DNA from: Fictibacillus sp. b24
Lineage (GTDB): Bacteria; Bacillota; Bacilli; Bacillales; Fictibacillaceae
NCBI RefSeq assembly: GCF_030348825.1
Contig: NZ_JAUCES010000005.1
Location: 1,922,001 to 1,986,000, forward strand
DNA: 64,000 bases
Reading direction: 5' to 3'
In this document: positions 1 through 8,561 of the stretch, piece by piece
Layout: every line of letters begins with the position of its first letter
Numbering within the stretch: position 1 is the first letter of the stretch
The notes under the pieces: generated by a model
Databases searched by the model: none
What the model saw: the letters and a program-made list of their open reading frames with translations, nothing else
What the model was told of the DNA's origin: nothing
Program-made: the position numbers and the translations under genes

Positions 1-168
1 TTCAGAACCCTCACTTGGAGGACCCCAAGCATCAAATCTCTCTTTGAATGAACTGTCAACAGATTCCGGATCCACGCTATATTGATCATATAGTTCAAGG
101 ACATAAGCCAGGTTTGGACCGCTCAGTCCTTGCCAAGGATTTTCTGATTTGGAACGTTGATGACTCAT
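1..168 (-). CDS. odhA: 2-oxoglutarate dehydrogenase E1 component, 5' part only
   Basis: Only the first 56 codons are inside the window; the gene runs off the left edge. The N-terminus, with NPWQGLSGPNLAYVLELYDQ followed by DPESVDSSFKERFDAWG, matches the N-terminal region of Bacillus OdhA, where the same GPNLxYxLELYDQY stretch precedes the thiamine-diphosphate domain. The enzyme is the decarboxylating subunit of the TCA-cycle 2-oxoglutarate dehydrogenase complex in the cytoplasm. The ATG at 166-168 is preceded by AGGAGGG at good spacing, so this start is firm. The lipoyl succinyltransferase gene (odhB) would be expected downstream, beyond the window. Confidence 0.88.
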   Translation of the reverse strand, partial: MSHQRSKSENPWQGLSGPNLAYVLELYDQYSVDPESVDSSFKERFDAWGPPSEGSE

Positions 169-280
169 CTTTTGTTCCCTCCTGCTTCCCTTTGTAAGTA
201 TTGTGCTGTTGCTGTTAACAGGTGATTCATCATTTCTCGCCCTTGATATTTCCCTATTTAAAGCGCTCTCAAACAATGAA

Positions 281-308
281 TGAAAAGAACCTTATCATTG
301 ATAAGGTT
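281..308 (-). terminator. rho-independent terminator after rarD
   Basis: The perfect dyad AACCTTATCA/TGATAAGGTT at 288-308 is followed on the minus strand by CTTTTC. It sits 32 bp downstream of the rarD stop and separates rarD from odhA. Confidence 0.65.
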
Positions 309-318
309 TCAACTGTAA

Positions 319-361
319 GCAATGGTCATTGCCATTATACTATATTTTCGCAGAAAGTGAA
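319..361 (-). promoter_or_regulatory. possible odhA promoter with operator-like dyad
   Basis: On the minus strand a TATAAT box lies at 334-339. A weak -35 (TTCACT, 356-361) stands 16 bp upstream. Immediately downstream of the -10 is a perfect 14-bp dyad, GCAATGGTCATTGC (319-332), placed where a repressor or a start-site structure would act. Transcripts from here would have to cross the rarD terminator hairpin to reach odhA, which weakens the case. Confidence 0.3.
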
Positions 362-1275
362 TTTTGTTTTTTACGATTTATGAGATAATTTGCCCATTTT
401 GTTCTGCTGAGTGTAAATATAAGGAGTGCAATCCAAATTAAAGTAAAAGAAATAACGTGAATTCTGCTGAATGTTTCATGATATAGGAACACACCTAAAA
501 TGAGCATAATAGTCGGTGCAATGTATTGCAGAAAACCGATCATGGTCATGGAAATACGTTTAACACCTTGTGCAAAACAAATCAGTGGAACGGCGGTAAC
601 GAGTCCTGCTCCCCATAATAGAAATGTTGTTAAAGTTCCTCCTGAAACAAATGAAGCTTCACCATTCCATTGAAGGTAAACTAAGTAAATAAATGCAAAA
701 GGAACAACAAACATGGTTTCAAATGTTAATCCTGTTAACGAGTCAAAACTTCCTAATTTTTTTGCGAGTCCATATAGGCCGAAAGAAAGAGCTAAAAAGA
801 CCGCCACCCAAGGAAATTCTCCATATTGCCATGTCAGTAGGAAAACACCGCATGCTGCAATAACAAACGAAACAATTTGCCAACTGTTTAATTTTTCTTT
901 TAGTACAAGCATGCCTAACACAACACTTACAAGGGGGTTAATGTAGTAACCTAAACTGGCTTCTACTACATGATTTGTATTTACAGCCCAAATATACATC
1001 ACCCAATTTCCGCTAATCAACACGGAGGCAGTTAACACGGAAAAAAATTGTTTTCGATTGGTAATGAGTACTCTTAAATCTTTTTGTAAAGTATTTTTCC
1101 TTTTTAATAGAATCATTACACCGACCATTAGTAAAAATGACCAGAAGATACGATGTGCTAAAATTTCACCTGAACCAACTAAATCGAGCGGCTTCCAGTA
1201 AAGAGGCAGAAAACCCCAGATTAAATAGGATAATGCTGCATACCATATGCCCTTTGTATGTTCATCAGTTTTCAT
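340..1275 (-). CDS. rarD: RarD-type EamA/DMT family permease
   Basis: This is a 311-residue integral membrane protein with about ten hydrophobic segments in two EamA repeats. The N-terminal signature GIWYAALSYLIWGFLPLYWK is typical of the RarD subfamily (named for chloramphenicol sensitivity in E. coli; natural substrate unknown). The C-terminus ends in a basic tail. The ATG at 1275 has GGGGA seven bases upstream. It appears monocistronic, since a terminator follows at 288-308 and argS ends 105 bp upstream on the same strand. The family call is secure; the substrate is not. Confidence 0.88.
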   Translation of the reverse strand: MKTDEHTKGIWYAALSYLIWGFLPLYWKPLDLVGSGEILAHRIFWSFLLMVGVMILLKRKNTLQKDLRVLITNRKQFFSVLTASVLISGNWVMYIWAVNTNHVVEASLGYYINPLVSVVLGMLVLKEKLNSWQIVSFVIAACGVFLLTWQYGEFPWVAVFLALSFGLYGLAKKLGSFDSLTGLTFETMFVVPFAFIYLVYLQWNGEASFVSGGTLTTFLLWGAGLVTAVPLICFAQGVKRISMTMIGFLQYIAPTIMLILGVFLYHETFSRIHVISFTLIWIALLIFTLSRTKWANYLINRKKQNSLSAKI

Positions 1276-1380
1276 AGTTCGTTCCCCGATTCCCTTATAT
1301 AAGTTGAAGTTATAAGATTATATAACGGAACATAAAAGGTTAGCCAGCAACACGACTTAAACAGCTGAGTCACCCATTTT

Positions 1381-3063
1381 TTACATTCGATTTGGTGTTT
1401 GAATCCCTAATAATCGCAGACCTTCTTTTAAAACAATCTGGACGGACGCACATAATGCCAATCTTTCGGATGTTTCAGGACTGTTTAGAATTTTATTGTT
1501 TGCATAATATTGATTAAATTTATGAGATAGCTTTAACAAATATTTTGAAATGACTGAAGGTTCTTTTCGATTGAATGCCTGTTCAACCATTGCAGGAAAA
1601 TCATTTAAGATAGAAATGAGATCCCAGCTTTCTTCCTCAATTGAAATTTCTTTTGGCAGTTCCCCGTCAAAGTTTCCTTTGTTTAATAACGTCTGAATTC
1701 TTGTGGCTGTATATTGGATATAAGGACCTGTATCACCTTCAAATCTAAGCATTTGCTCAAGGGAAAATTCCACGTCGTTTCCTTTTTCATTTTTAAGGTC
1801 GTGAAATATGACTGCACCTACACCAACTTGTTGTGCCACCGTTTTTAGTTCTTCGAGTTCGGGGTTCTTCTCTCGAATGTTTTGTTCAGCTAACTGTATC
1901 GCTTCCATAAGGACTGTTTCAAGAAGTACCGTTCTCCCTTTACGAGTGCTCATCTTTTTACCGTCTTGTAAGATTAGACCAAACGGTACATGGTGCATGT
2001 TATCTGCCCAATCATGGCCAAGTTTTTTTAGGACACGTTTCACTTGTTCAAAGTGTAATGACTGTTCATGACCGACCACGTAGAAGGCTTGATCGAAGGA
2101 GTATGTGTTCTTTCTATAGATGGCAGCAGTAAGGTCACGTGTCGCATAAAGAGTTGCACCATCTGTCTTTTTAATTAGACACGGCGGAATATCGTCCCCT
2201 ATTCTAACGATTTGAGCACCTTCTGACGTTTCTAACAAGTTTTTTCTCTGAAGCTCTACTACCGTTTCTTCCATCTTATCGTTAAAAAAGGATTCACCGT
2301 TGTATGAATCAAACTGTACATCCAAAAGTTCGTAAATCTTTTGAAAGGCTTTTAATGAAGCATCTTTAAACCATATCCATAATTCTGTTGCTTGCGGATC
2401 ATGGTCTTCTAATTTCTTGAACCACATTCTTCCGTCGTCATTTAATGAAGGATCGTTTTCTGCCTCTTCATGAAAACGAACATAGAGCTTTGTTAATTCT
2501 TCAATCGGATTAGCTCGTACTTTTTCTTCTTCTCCCCATTTTAAGTAAGCGCAGATTAACTTTCCGAACTGAGTACCCCAATCACCGATATAGTTGATTC
2601 TTACTGTTTTGTATCCGCATTTCTCGCTGATCGATGCTAATGAGGAGCCAATCACGGTAGAGCGGAGATGGCCCATAGAAAAAGGTTTTGCGATATTAGG
2701 AGAGGAAAGATCGAAAACAATTGTTTTCTCATTTCCGAAATCATGATCTGCATAATTCTCTTTATCTTGTAATATCTTCGTTAAAAGCTCTAAAACTGCC
2801 CTTTTTTTATTAAGAAATACATTTAAATAACCGCCTGCTGCTTCTGCTTTCTCAAACTGATCTGGAATAGTTCCTGTAGCAAGCTCGCTCGCGATTTCAT
2901 TCGGGGATTTCTTAAGAATCTTTGCCAGTTGAAAACAAGGAAAAGCTAGATCACCTTGATGGATTTGTTTTGGCTTTTCAATTAATTTCTCAATTTGGTC
3001 CAACGATCGATCATCAACCAGTTTATTCTTTAGAAAAATGGCAAATTGTTTTTTACCGTTCAT
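1381..3063 (-). CDS. argS: arginyl-tRNA synthetase
   Basis: This 560-residue class I synthetase attaches arginine to tRNA-Arg in the cytoplasm. The N-terminal tRNA-recognition domain is followed by the HIGH-type motif in SSPNIAKPFSMGHLRST (about residues 118-135; here SMGH). The KMSKS-equivalent GKKMSTRKG lies near residue 370. A C-terminal DALR anticodon-binding domain ends with LLGIQTPNRM. Length fits Bacillus ArgS (about 556). The ATG at 3063 is preceded by GGGAGGG at seven bases. Expression is very probably controlled by the T-box leader upstream, so it would rise when tRNA-Arg is uncharged. Confidence 0.97.
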   Translation of the reverse strand: MNGKKQFAIFLKNKLVDDRSLDQIEKLIEKPKQIHQGDLAFPCFQLAKILKKSPNEIASELATGTIPDQFEKAEAAGGYLNVFLNKKRAVLELLTKILQDKENYADHDFGNEKTIVFDLSSPNIAKPFSMGHLRSTVIGSSLASISEKCGYKTVRINYIGDWGTQFGKLICAYLKWGEEEKVRANPIEELTKLYVRFHEEAENDPSLNDDGRMWFKKLEDHDPQATELWIWFKDASLKAFQKIYELLDVQFDSYNGESFFNDKMEETVVELQRKNLLETSEGAQIVRIGDDIPPCLIKKTDGATLYATRDLTAAIYRKNTYSFDQAFYVVGHEQSLHFEQVKRVLKKLGHDWADNMHHVPFGLILQDGKKMSTRKGRTVLLETVLMEAIQLAEQNIREKNPELEELKTVAQQVGVGAVIFHDLKNEKGNDVEFSLEQMLRFEGDTGPYIQYTATRIQTLLNKGNFDGELPKEISIEEESWDLISILNDFPAMVEQAFNRKEPSVISKYLLKLSHKFNQYYANNKILNSPETSERLALCASVQIVLKEGLRLLGIQTPNRM

Positions 3064-3082
3064 TCTTTCTCCCTCCCAAAAT

Positions 3083-3326
3083 AAAAAAACCGCCTCTTCT
3101 AGTTACTAGAAGAGACGGATGATTACCGCGGTACCACTCTCGTTGCCTTAAAAAGGCCGCTTGATCTGTTAACGGGATGTTCCCGGTTCGCCCTACTAAT
3201 CATTTCAAGCAAACATTTCCAAAGTGCGCTTCGTCTGAATGTTGTACCAGGCTTTCACCAACCCTGGCTCGCTATGACAACTTTTACAGAGTACTCTCTT
3301 TTTCATAAATATTCTGTCATATAGTT
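3083..3326 (-). promoter_or_regulatory. T-box riboswitch leader of argS
   Basis: On the minus strand the leader carries the T-box core AGAGTGGTACCGCGG (3126-3140). This is the antiterminator sequence that pairs with the uncharged tRNA CCA end. It is followed by a strong terminator stem (CCGTCTCTTCTAG / CTAGAAGAGGCGG, 3090-3118) and a run of T. A Stem I-like region with the AGAGAGTACTCTG and GAGCCAGGG/CCTGG elements lies upstream. The segment GAAGCGCACTTTGG contains a CGC triplet followed by A, consistent with an arginine specifier codon. Family and position are clear; the exact specifier is inferred. Confidence 0.93.
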
Positions 3327-3332
3327 TTTCAT

Positions 3333-3361
3333 ATTATATGAGGGTGAAAGAAAAAAGTCAA
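3333..3361 (-). promoter_or_regulatory. sigma-A promoter of argS leader
   Basis: On the minus strand TTGACT (3356-3361) and a perfect TATAAT (3333-3338) are separated by exactly 17 bp. The predicted start near 3326 places the T-box at the 5' end of the RNA. The promoter abuts the stop codon of the upstream gene. Confidence 0.85.
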
Positions 3362-3362
3362 C

Positions 3363-3644
3363 TTATTCCTTTTTATCAATATCCAAGTAATCTCTCATTT
3401 GTTTTATATATCGCTTTAACCTGAAAAGTGTTTCTGTGCGCAAGTATTTGGAAGTGAATGCTGCAGATATGGCAGATACTGAAACAAAAACTCCATGATT
3501 TGATACCCTTACAGGTATAACGCCAGTAAAGATTGTTTCACCGCTGTTTTTATATAAAAGTTCTGTAGAAACAAGCACGATTTTTTCTTCTGCTTGCTCT
3601 CCTGGCAGAACAGATTGAACTTCAAAAAGAAATTGTACGCTCAT
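3363..3644 (-). CDS. uncharacterised 93-residue protein
   Basis: I do not recognise a family. The protein starts MSVQFLFEVQSVLPGEQAEE and continues with beta-rich sequence and a small Ser/Ala patch (VSVSAISAAF). It ends in a charged helix (RLKRYIKQMRDYLDIDKKE). There is no signal peptide or membrane segment. The ATG at 3644 has AAGGAG five to six bases upstream, which supports translation. In B. subtilis this slot before argS is held by ywiB, but the sequence does not resemble the YwiB I know. It is transcribed divergently from the MATE gene and its stop touches the argS promoter. Confidence 0.6.
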   Translation of the reverse strand: MSVQFLFEVQSVLPGEQAEEKIVLVSTELLYKNSGETIFTGVIPVRVSNHGVFVSVSAISAAFTSKYLRTETLFRLKRYIKQMRDYLDIDKKE

Positions 3645-3731
3645 AGTTACTCCTTTACGTGGATTACATATGTTTTATGATATAATGCATTGTCTTGAAT
3701 TGACAGTTTAAACAATAAAGGAAGTATGCAG

Positions 3732-5093
3732 ATGATACAGACATATTCATTTAGAGATAAATATAAAAGTTTCATATTATTAGTCGTTCCTGTTTTAATC
3801 ACTCAGTTAGGGTTATATGCTATGAATTTTCTTGATACGGTAATGAGCGGGCGTTCAGGAGCCGATCAACTAGCAGGTGTCGCTATTGGATCAAGTCTAT
3901 GGGTCCCTATATTTACAGGGCTAAATGGAATCTTAATGGCACTAACTCCTATCGTTTCACAGCTTGAAGGAGCTAAAAATACTAAAGGTGTGCCTAGATC
4001 CGTCATGCAGGCTGTATACTTATCCGTTGTTGTATCGATTATTGTTCTCATACTAGGTTCATTGGTTTTAAATCCAATTTTAGGAGCTATGTCATTAGAT
4101 CAAGAAGTCGAGAAAGTAGCAAGAGGCTATTTAATTGCTTTAGCTTGCGGTATTCTACCCCTTTTTTTATACGGAGCATTGCGTTCTTTTATAGATGCAC
4201 TTGGTCAGACAAGAATAACGATGTTTATTACACTTATTGGATTACCTGTAAATGCTGTTTTTAATTACCTGTTGATCTTCGGTAAAGCGGGATTCCCAGA
4301 ATTAGGCGGTATTGGTGCAGGTGTTGCTTCCGCGATTACGTATTGGATAACAGCTTTAATAACCGTAATCATTGTTATTAAATTCAATCCTTTTAGAGGT
4401 TATAAACTATTTCGCAAGTTTTACACCCCTTCATTAAAAGCTTGGAAGGAACAATTAAAAATTGGTGTGCCGATCGGACTTGCCATCTTTTTTGAAGTAA
4501 GTATTTTTGCAGCAGTTACTCTCCTAATGAGTGATTTTAATACGGTTACCATTGCCGCTCACCAAGCTGCGCTCAATTTTGCGTCCTTCCTCTATATGCT
4601 TCCGTTGAGCATTTCTTTCGCTCTCACCATTGCAGTTGGATTTGAGGTAGGGGCTGGTCGATTTAAAGACGCTGCACAATATAGCTATATTGGAATCATT
4701 GCAGCCGTAGGTTTTGCATTAATTCTTTCGGTCTTTCTTATCGCATTTGATGACCAAGTGGCTCGGATGTATTCAAACGAACCAGAAGTAATCAAACTCA
4801 CGACTTCATTTTTGTGGTACGCTGTTTTTTTTCAATTAGCTGATGCATTCGGTGCACCCATTCAAGGCGCATTAAGAGGTTATAAAGATGTGAATGTAAC
4901 GTTCATGCTTTCTTTTATTTCGTATTGGGTTCTTGGACTGCCGGTAGGCTATTATCTAGCTAACTTTACAACACTCGGAGCATATGGCTATTGGATTGGA
5001 CTTATATCAGGTCTATCAGCTGGAGCCGTATTCTTATTTGTCAGGTTAAAGTTTATCCAATCACATTCCTATTCCTCTTCAGAACAAAAATAA
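3732..5093 (+). CDS. MATE family multidrug/Na+ antiporter
   Basis: About 453 residues with twelve predicted membrane helices. The MATE repeat signatures are present: VVPVLITQLGLYAMNFLDTV near the N-terminus and VPIGLAIFFEVSIFAAV in the second half. Such proteins export cationic drugs or metabolites against Na+ or H+. An ATG at 3726 is only one to three bases from AAAGGAAG, whereas the ATG at 3732 is seven to nine bases away. I therefore prefer 3732 (protein MIQTYSF...). A shared terminator separates it from the convergent msrAB. The specific substrate cannot be told. Confidence 0.88.
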   Translation: MIQTYSFRDKYKSFILLVVPVLITQLGLYAMNFLDTVMSGRSGADQLAGVAIGSSLWVPIFTGLNGILMALTPIVSQLEGAKNTKGVPRSVMQAVYLSVVVSIIVLILGSLVLNPILGAMSLDQEVEKVARGYLIALACGILPLFLYGALRSFIDALGQTRITMFITLIGLPVNAVFNYLLIFGKAGFPELGGIGAGVASAITYWITALITVIIVIKFNPFRGYKLFRKFYTPSLKAWKEQLKIGVPIGLAIFFEVSIFAAVTLLMSDFNTVTIAAHQAALNFASFLYMLPLSISFALTIAVGFEVGAGRFKDAAQYSYIGIIAAVGFALILSVFLIAFDDQVARMYSNEPEVIKLTTSFLWYAVFFQLADAFGAPIQGALRGYKDVNVTFMLSFISYWVLGLPVGYYLANFTTLGAYGYWIGLISGLSAGAVFLFVRLKFIQSHSYSSSEQK

Positions 5094-5117
5094 ACCAGCC
5101 GAGCGGCTGGTTTATTT
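5092..5117. terminator. bidirectional terminator between MATE gene and msrAB
   Basis: The perfect dyad AAACCAGCC-GAGC-GGCTGGTTT (5092-5113) overlaps the stop codons of both convergent genes. T-rich sequence follows on the plus strand and AAATAA-flanked sequence on the other. Confidence 0.8.
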
Positions 5118-6074
5118 CTTTTCAAAAAGAGTTAGATACTCACCGTATCCTTTTTCTTTTAACTGTTCTTTCGGTATAAAACGGAGTGCAGCTGAATTGA
5201 TGCAATAGCGCAATCCTCCGCGATCTCGGGGACCATCCGTAAAAACATGTCCTAAATGAGAATCGGCATCCTTACTTCTTACTTCTGTACGAATCATCCC
5301 ATGTGACAGATCTTCTTTTTCTTCAACGGTTGAAGAACGGACGGGTTTTGTAAAACTTGGCCAGCCACAGCTGCTGTCAAACTTATCAAGAGAACTGAAT
5401 AAGGGTTCCCCTGAAACGATATCTACGTATATTCCTTCACCAGTATGATCCCAAAATTCGTTCTGAAACGGCGGTTCTGTTGCATCGTTTTGTGTCACGT
5501 TATATTGCATAGGGCTTAATGTTCTAAGGATTTCTTGTTTTTGTTCCTTATCTTCCCAATTCGATCTTATAAAAGCGTCCCGGCCAGACCCTTGTCTATA
5601 GCGCTTGTAATGAAAAGGGTTCTTTTTGTGATAATCTTGATGATACTCTTCAGCGGCATAAAAAGTATCAGCGGGTAAAATTAAGGTAGCAATTGGTTTA
5701 CTAAAACGTCCACTTTCATCTAATTCTTTCTTAGATTGTTCTGCGACTGCTTTTTGTTCATCATCGTGATAAAAAATTGCAGTACGATAGGAGTCCCCTC
5801 TGTCATAAAATTGTCCTCCTGCATCAGTCGGATCAATCTGCTTCCAAAACACAGATACTATTTTTTCATACGAGATGACTGATGGATCAAATGTAATCTG
5901 AACAGCTTCGAAATGCCCTGTTGTCTCACTGCAAACTTCTTTGTACGTAGGATTTTCTGTATGACCGCCTGTATAGCCTGATTCAACTTTTATGATGCCA
6001 GGCCATTCTTCAAAAGGTGTAACCATACACCAAAAGCACCCACCAGCAAAAGTTGCTTTCGCATAGTTACTCAT
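5112..6074 (-). CDS. msrAB: fused peptide-methionine sulfoxide reductase MsrA-MsrB
   Basis: This bifunctional cytoplasmic repair enzyme reduces both stereoisomers of methionine sulfoxide. The N-terminal MsrA domain contains GGCFWC with catalytic Cys13. The C-terminal MsrB domain has [14 protein letters not shown] and the active-site RYCINSAAL (Cys about 291). The CxxC zinc pairs found in many MsrB proteins are not evident. B. subtilis encodes the two as separate genes, so the fusion is worth noting although common elsewhere. An upstream in-frame ATG at 6083 directly abuts the AAAGGAG and is too close. The ATG at 6074 has nine-base spacing and gives 320 residues. Confidence 0.94.
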   Translation of the reverse strand: MSNYAKATFAGGCFWCMVTPFEEWPGIIKVESGYTGGHTENPTYKEVCSETTGHFEAVQITFDPSVISYEKIVSVFWKQIDPTDAGGQFYDRGDSYRTAIFYHDDEQKAVAEQSKKELDESGRFSKPIATLILPADTFYAAEEYHQDYHKKNPFHYKRYRQGSGRDAFIRSNWEDKEQKQEILRTLSPMQYNVTQNDATEPPFQNEFWDHTGEGIYVDIVSGEPLFSSLDKFDSSCGWPSFTKPVRSSTVEEKEDLSHGMIRTEVRSKDADSHLGHVFTDGPRDRGGLRYCINSAALRFIPKEQLKEKGYGEYLTLFEKK

Positions 6075-6189
6075 GAAATCCATCTCCTTTATTAACTGTT
6101 TGTTACATCATATAAGAATGAGAATCAAATGCATAGAAAAAGGCTCTTATCAAAAGCATTAATCGGTTGATTTCGTAAGCTTAGAAGTG

Positions 6190-6443
6190 GTTGATTTCCG
6201 TTCCAGGTGCTCGCTTTCCGCGGGGCAGGCGGTGAGCCACATTTGGACGTTTCACTTTTAAGTGTCTCACTTGTCTAGTTGCAAGTGACTAGCCCCTCGA
6301 GGTCAAAAGCTAAATTGTCTACAAGGCAAAGTGCACCTTGCTAGCCCATTCACCTTTTGCTTGTCGGGGCTGAACGAGTCACTTTCACTTTTCGGACTGC
6401 CCGCCTGTCCCGCAGGAGTCTCGCACCTTGCACTACAATCAAC
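6190..6443 (+). repeat. MITE-like GC-rich intergenic repeat, copy 1, with internal insert
   Basis: The core begins GTTGATTTCCGTTCCAGGTG and ends GCACCTTGCACTACAATCAAC, an imperfect inverted pair. The inner arms GCGGGGCAGGCGGTGAG and GCCTGTCCCGCAGGAGTCTC can form a long hairpin. This copy is 254 bp against about 128 bp for the copies at 18053 and 56999. The extra 127 bp (6271-6397) has its own dyad, with AGCCCC near 6292 matched by GGGGCT near 6370. An AT-rich 3' module (GAAAGCAACAATCTTTTTG, from 6463) follows. The region 6075-6700 holds no gene; short open frames in it are products of the repeat. Confidence 0.85.
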
Positions 6444-6518
6444 GGTCATAGAAGACAAAATTGAAAGCAACAATCTTTTTGAAAAGAGCCTTACAAAACC
6501 ATTGTTTCTTTTGAAGCG

Positions 6519-6648
6519 GTTGCTTTCCGTTCCAGGTCTCGCTTTTTGCGGTGAAGGTGGTGAGCAATATTTGGACGTTTTACTTTTAAGTATCTCACCA
6601 GCCCGCTCGTTCCGCAGGAGTCTCTCAACCTTCCGTTCCAATTGTCAA
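6519..6648 (+). repeat. MITE-like intergenic repeat, copy 2 (diverged)
   Basis: This is a second, more degenerate copy in tandem with copy 1 and in the same orientation. It keeps GCTTTCCGTTCCAGG, GACGTTTTACTTTTAAGT, TCTCACC and CCGCAGGAGTCTC. Its 3' AT-rich module (AAAGCAACAAATTTTTATAG) runs into the end of the downstream transporter gene near 6701. Confidence 0.75.
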
Positions 6649-6700
6649 TGAAGAGAACCCCACAAAATGCCTCTAAAGCAACAAATTTTTATAGAAGAGC

Positions 6701-7645
6701 TTATCCTTTTTTGACAATTGGACCTACCGTTACAGGTTTCTTGATTGGAGCTGGGGGTTTATCTCTTTTTTGTTTACGGGTATTTTGTAAGAAATAATAT
6801 AATCCACTTAAAACGATGGCACCACCGATCCATTGGGAGACTGTTAATGTTTCTCCAATCAATATGTAAGCAAGCATCGTTGCTCCAACAGGCTCACCAA
6901 GAATGGCCATTGATATCGTTGCTGCTGTGACATATTTTAAAAGCCAATTAAAAAGTACATGTCCGAAAACAGTTGGTATGATGGCAAGCAATAAAAATAT
7001 TCCCCATTCCTTTTCAGGATATCCAGTCATGGGTATGTTTAAGAAAGTATTATAAACAACAAAAACAATCACAGCTGTTAAAAACACAGTGAAGCTATAA
7101 AGAGTTGCAGGTATCGACTTAAGGAGCTTTTGACCGATCAGCATATGCAAAGCCACAACTATTGTTCCTAAAATGGAAAGCAGATCACCCTGGATATGCT
7201 GAGCTGAAATACCGATGTCACCCCAACCAATCATAATCGCGCCTATTATAGCAACAAGCATACCTATCATTGCTGCTTTCGAAGTTTTTTCTTTAAACAC
7301 GATGAAAGCACCAATCATTACAAAAACAGGCTGTAATGAAAGGAGTATTGTGGAACTTGCAACTGTCGTTAATTTTAATGACCCCATCCAAAATAAAAAG
7401 TGCAATGCTAAAAAGGTTCCTGATGAAAATAGTAAAGCTGCATCTTTAAACGAGATCTTTTTGAGAAAATTAAATTGTTTCCAAACAAAAGGAAGCATTA
7501 ATAATAATGTAAACAATAAGCGATACATCCCTTGAACAGAAACTGGGGCTTCTGACCACTTAACAAAAATAGAAGAAAAGGAAATGGCGATAATCCCTAT
7601 AATCAAGGGTATAATTACTGGTATTTTAAGTGAATCGTTATTCAA
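6701..7645 (-). CDS. EamA/DMT family transporter
   Basis: A 314-residue membrane protein with about ten helices in two EamA repeats; the second contains AILGEPVGATMLAYILIGE, typical of the superfamily. The C-terminal tail is basic and proline-rich. The start is a TTG at 7645 with AAGGTG five bases upstream. These permeases export small metabolites or amino acids, but the substrate cannot be predicted from sequence. It is divergent from the SGNH hydrolase gene. It belongs to the same superfamily as the proteins at 340-1275 and 44042-44971 without being a close copy of either. Confidence 0.85.
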   Translation of the reverse strand: MNNDSLKIPVIIPLIIGIIAISFSSIFVKWSEAPVSVQGMYRLLFTLLLMLPFVWKQFNFLKKISFKDAALLFSSGTFLALHFLFWMGSLKLTTVASSTILLSLQPVFVMIGAFIVFKEKTSKAAMIGMLVAIIGAIMIGWGDIGISAQHIQGDLLSILGTIVVALHMLIGQKLLKSIPATLYSFTVFLTAVIVFVVYNTFLNIPMTGYPEKEWGIFLLLAIIPTVFGHVLFNWLLKYVTAATISMAILGEPVGATMLAYILIGETLTVSQWIGGAIVLSGLYYFLQNTRKQKRDKPPAPIKKPVTVGPIVKKG

Positions 7646-7736
7646 GTTCTCACCTTACACTTTCTAGGCATATTTATGTTATTATCAATAACTGATAATT
7701 TGTTATTACAAGTAAAAATTTCAGGAGGAGGATAAA

Positions 7737-8561
7737 ATGAAGAAAAGATATATCATATCCTTGCTTCTTTTGCTAATGGTAATCGGTACAGCTGGATGGT
7801 ACTACTATCCTCAGTATAAGATAAATCAGATCAAGAAAGAATCTGTTATTGATAAAAATGATAATTCAAAACTAAAACAGATTACGTACTTAGATTATTT
7901 AAAGGATAGTCCAGATTCCACGTTTAATCACTTAGTTTTGGGTGATTCAGTCGCACAAGGAAGAGGCTCAGAAGAAGGCGGTTTCGCAAACAAAGTTAAT
8001 GAAAACCTTCAAAATTTAACTGGCAAAACGTTCATTTTGGAGAATCAAGGTGTGTCAGGTGCTACAAGCAAAGGCTTATTAAATCAGCTAGAAATACCTG
8101 CAGTTCAGCAATCTGTTAAATCTGCTGATATTATATCAATCAATATTGGCGGAAATGATCTTGTACAAATAGCAAAAGAAGAAGGTCCAATTAAAGCAAT
8201 TCAAAGCTATGACGAAGTGAAAACAGACTATAAGAAAAATTTAAACGAAATCTTTGAGACGATTAGAGAGCAAAATCCTGATGCCATATTAGTATTAAAT
8301 GAACTATACAATGTTGTAAATTCAGAGCAAAAATACTATCCAGCAACCGAAAAGCTGCTCAATGATTGGAACTTAATTGCATATGAGACCGCTCTTGCTC
8401 ATAAACCAGCGCTTGTTGTTCCTGTGAGTGATGCTCTGCAAACTGAAGATATGGATAAATGGCTTTATGATTCAATACATCCCAATGATGAAGGATACGC
8501 AAGAATTGCCGATAAGACCATTACGACTTTTCAAAATCAATCTTATAAAGAAGCACAATAA
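7737..8561 (+). CDS. membrane-anchored SGNH/GDSL hydrolase
   Basis: 274 residues. A hydrophobic N-terminal segment (about residues 5-25, YIISLLLLLMVIGTAGWYYY) is a signal anchor, so the enzyme should act outside the membrane. The SGNH blocks are all visible: block I LVLGDSVAQGRG (nucleophile Ser), the Gly of block II, block III IGGND, and block V DSIHPNDEGY (catalytic Asp and His). The family hydrolyses esters or acyl groups of lipids, glycans or peptidoglycan; this one resembles Bacillus YpmR-type lipases. The ATG has AGGAGGAGG six bases upstream. Confidence 0.88.
   Translation: MKKRYIISLLLLLMVIGTAGWYYYPQYKINQIKKESVIDKNDNSKLKQITYLDYLKDSPDSTFNHLVLGDSVAQGRGSEEGGFANKVNENLQNLTGKTFILENQGVSGATSKGLLNQLEIPAVQQSVKSADIISINIGGNDLVQIAKEEGPIKAIQSYDEVKTDYKKNLNEIFETIREQNPDAILVLNELYNVVNSEQKYYPATEKLLNDWNLIAYETALAHKPALVVPVSDALQTEDMDKWLYDSIHPNDEGYARIADKTITTFQNQSYKEAQ

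Noticed and set aside
6303-6651. Overlapping plus and minus frames of over 100 codons in the 6.3-6.65 kb region
   Set aside because: They lie entirely in the GC-rich self-complementary repeats, which open both strands by composition; no start signals.
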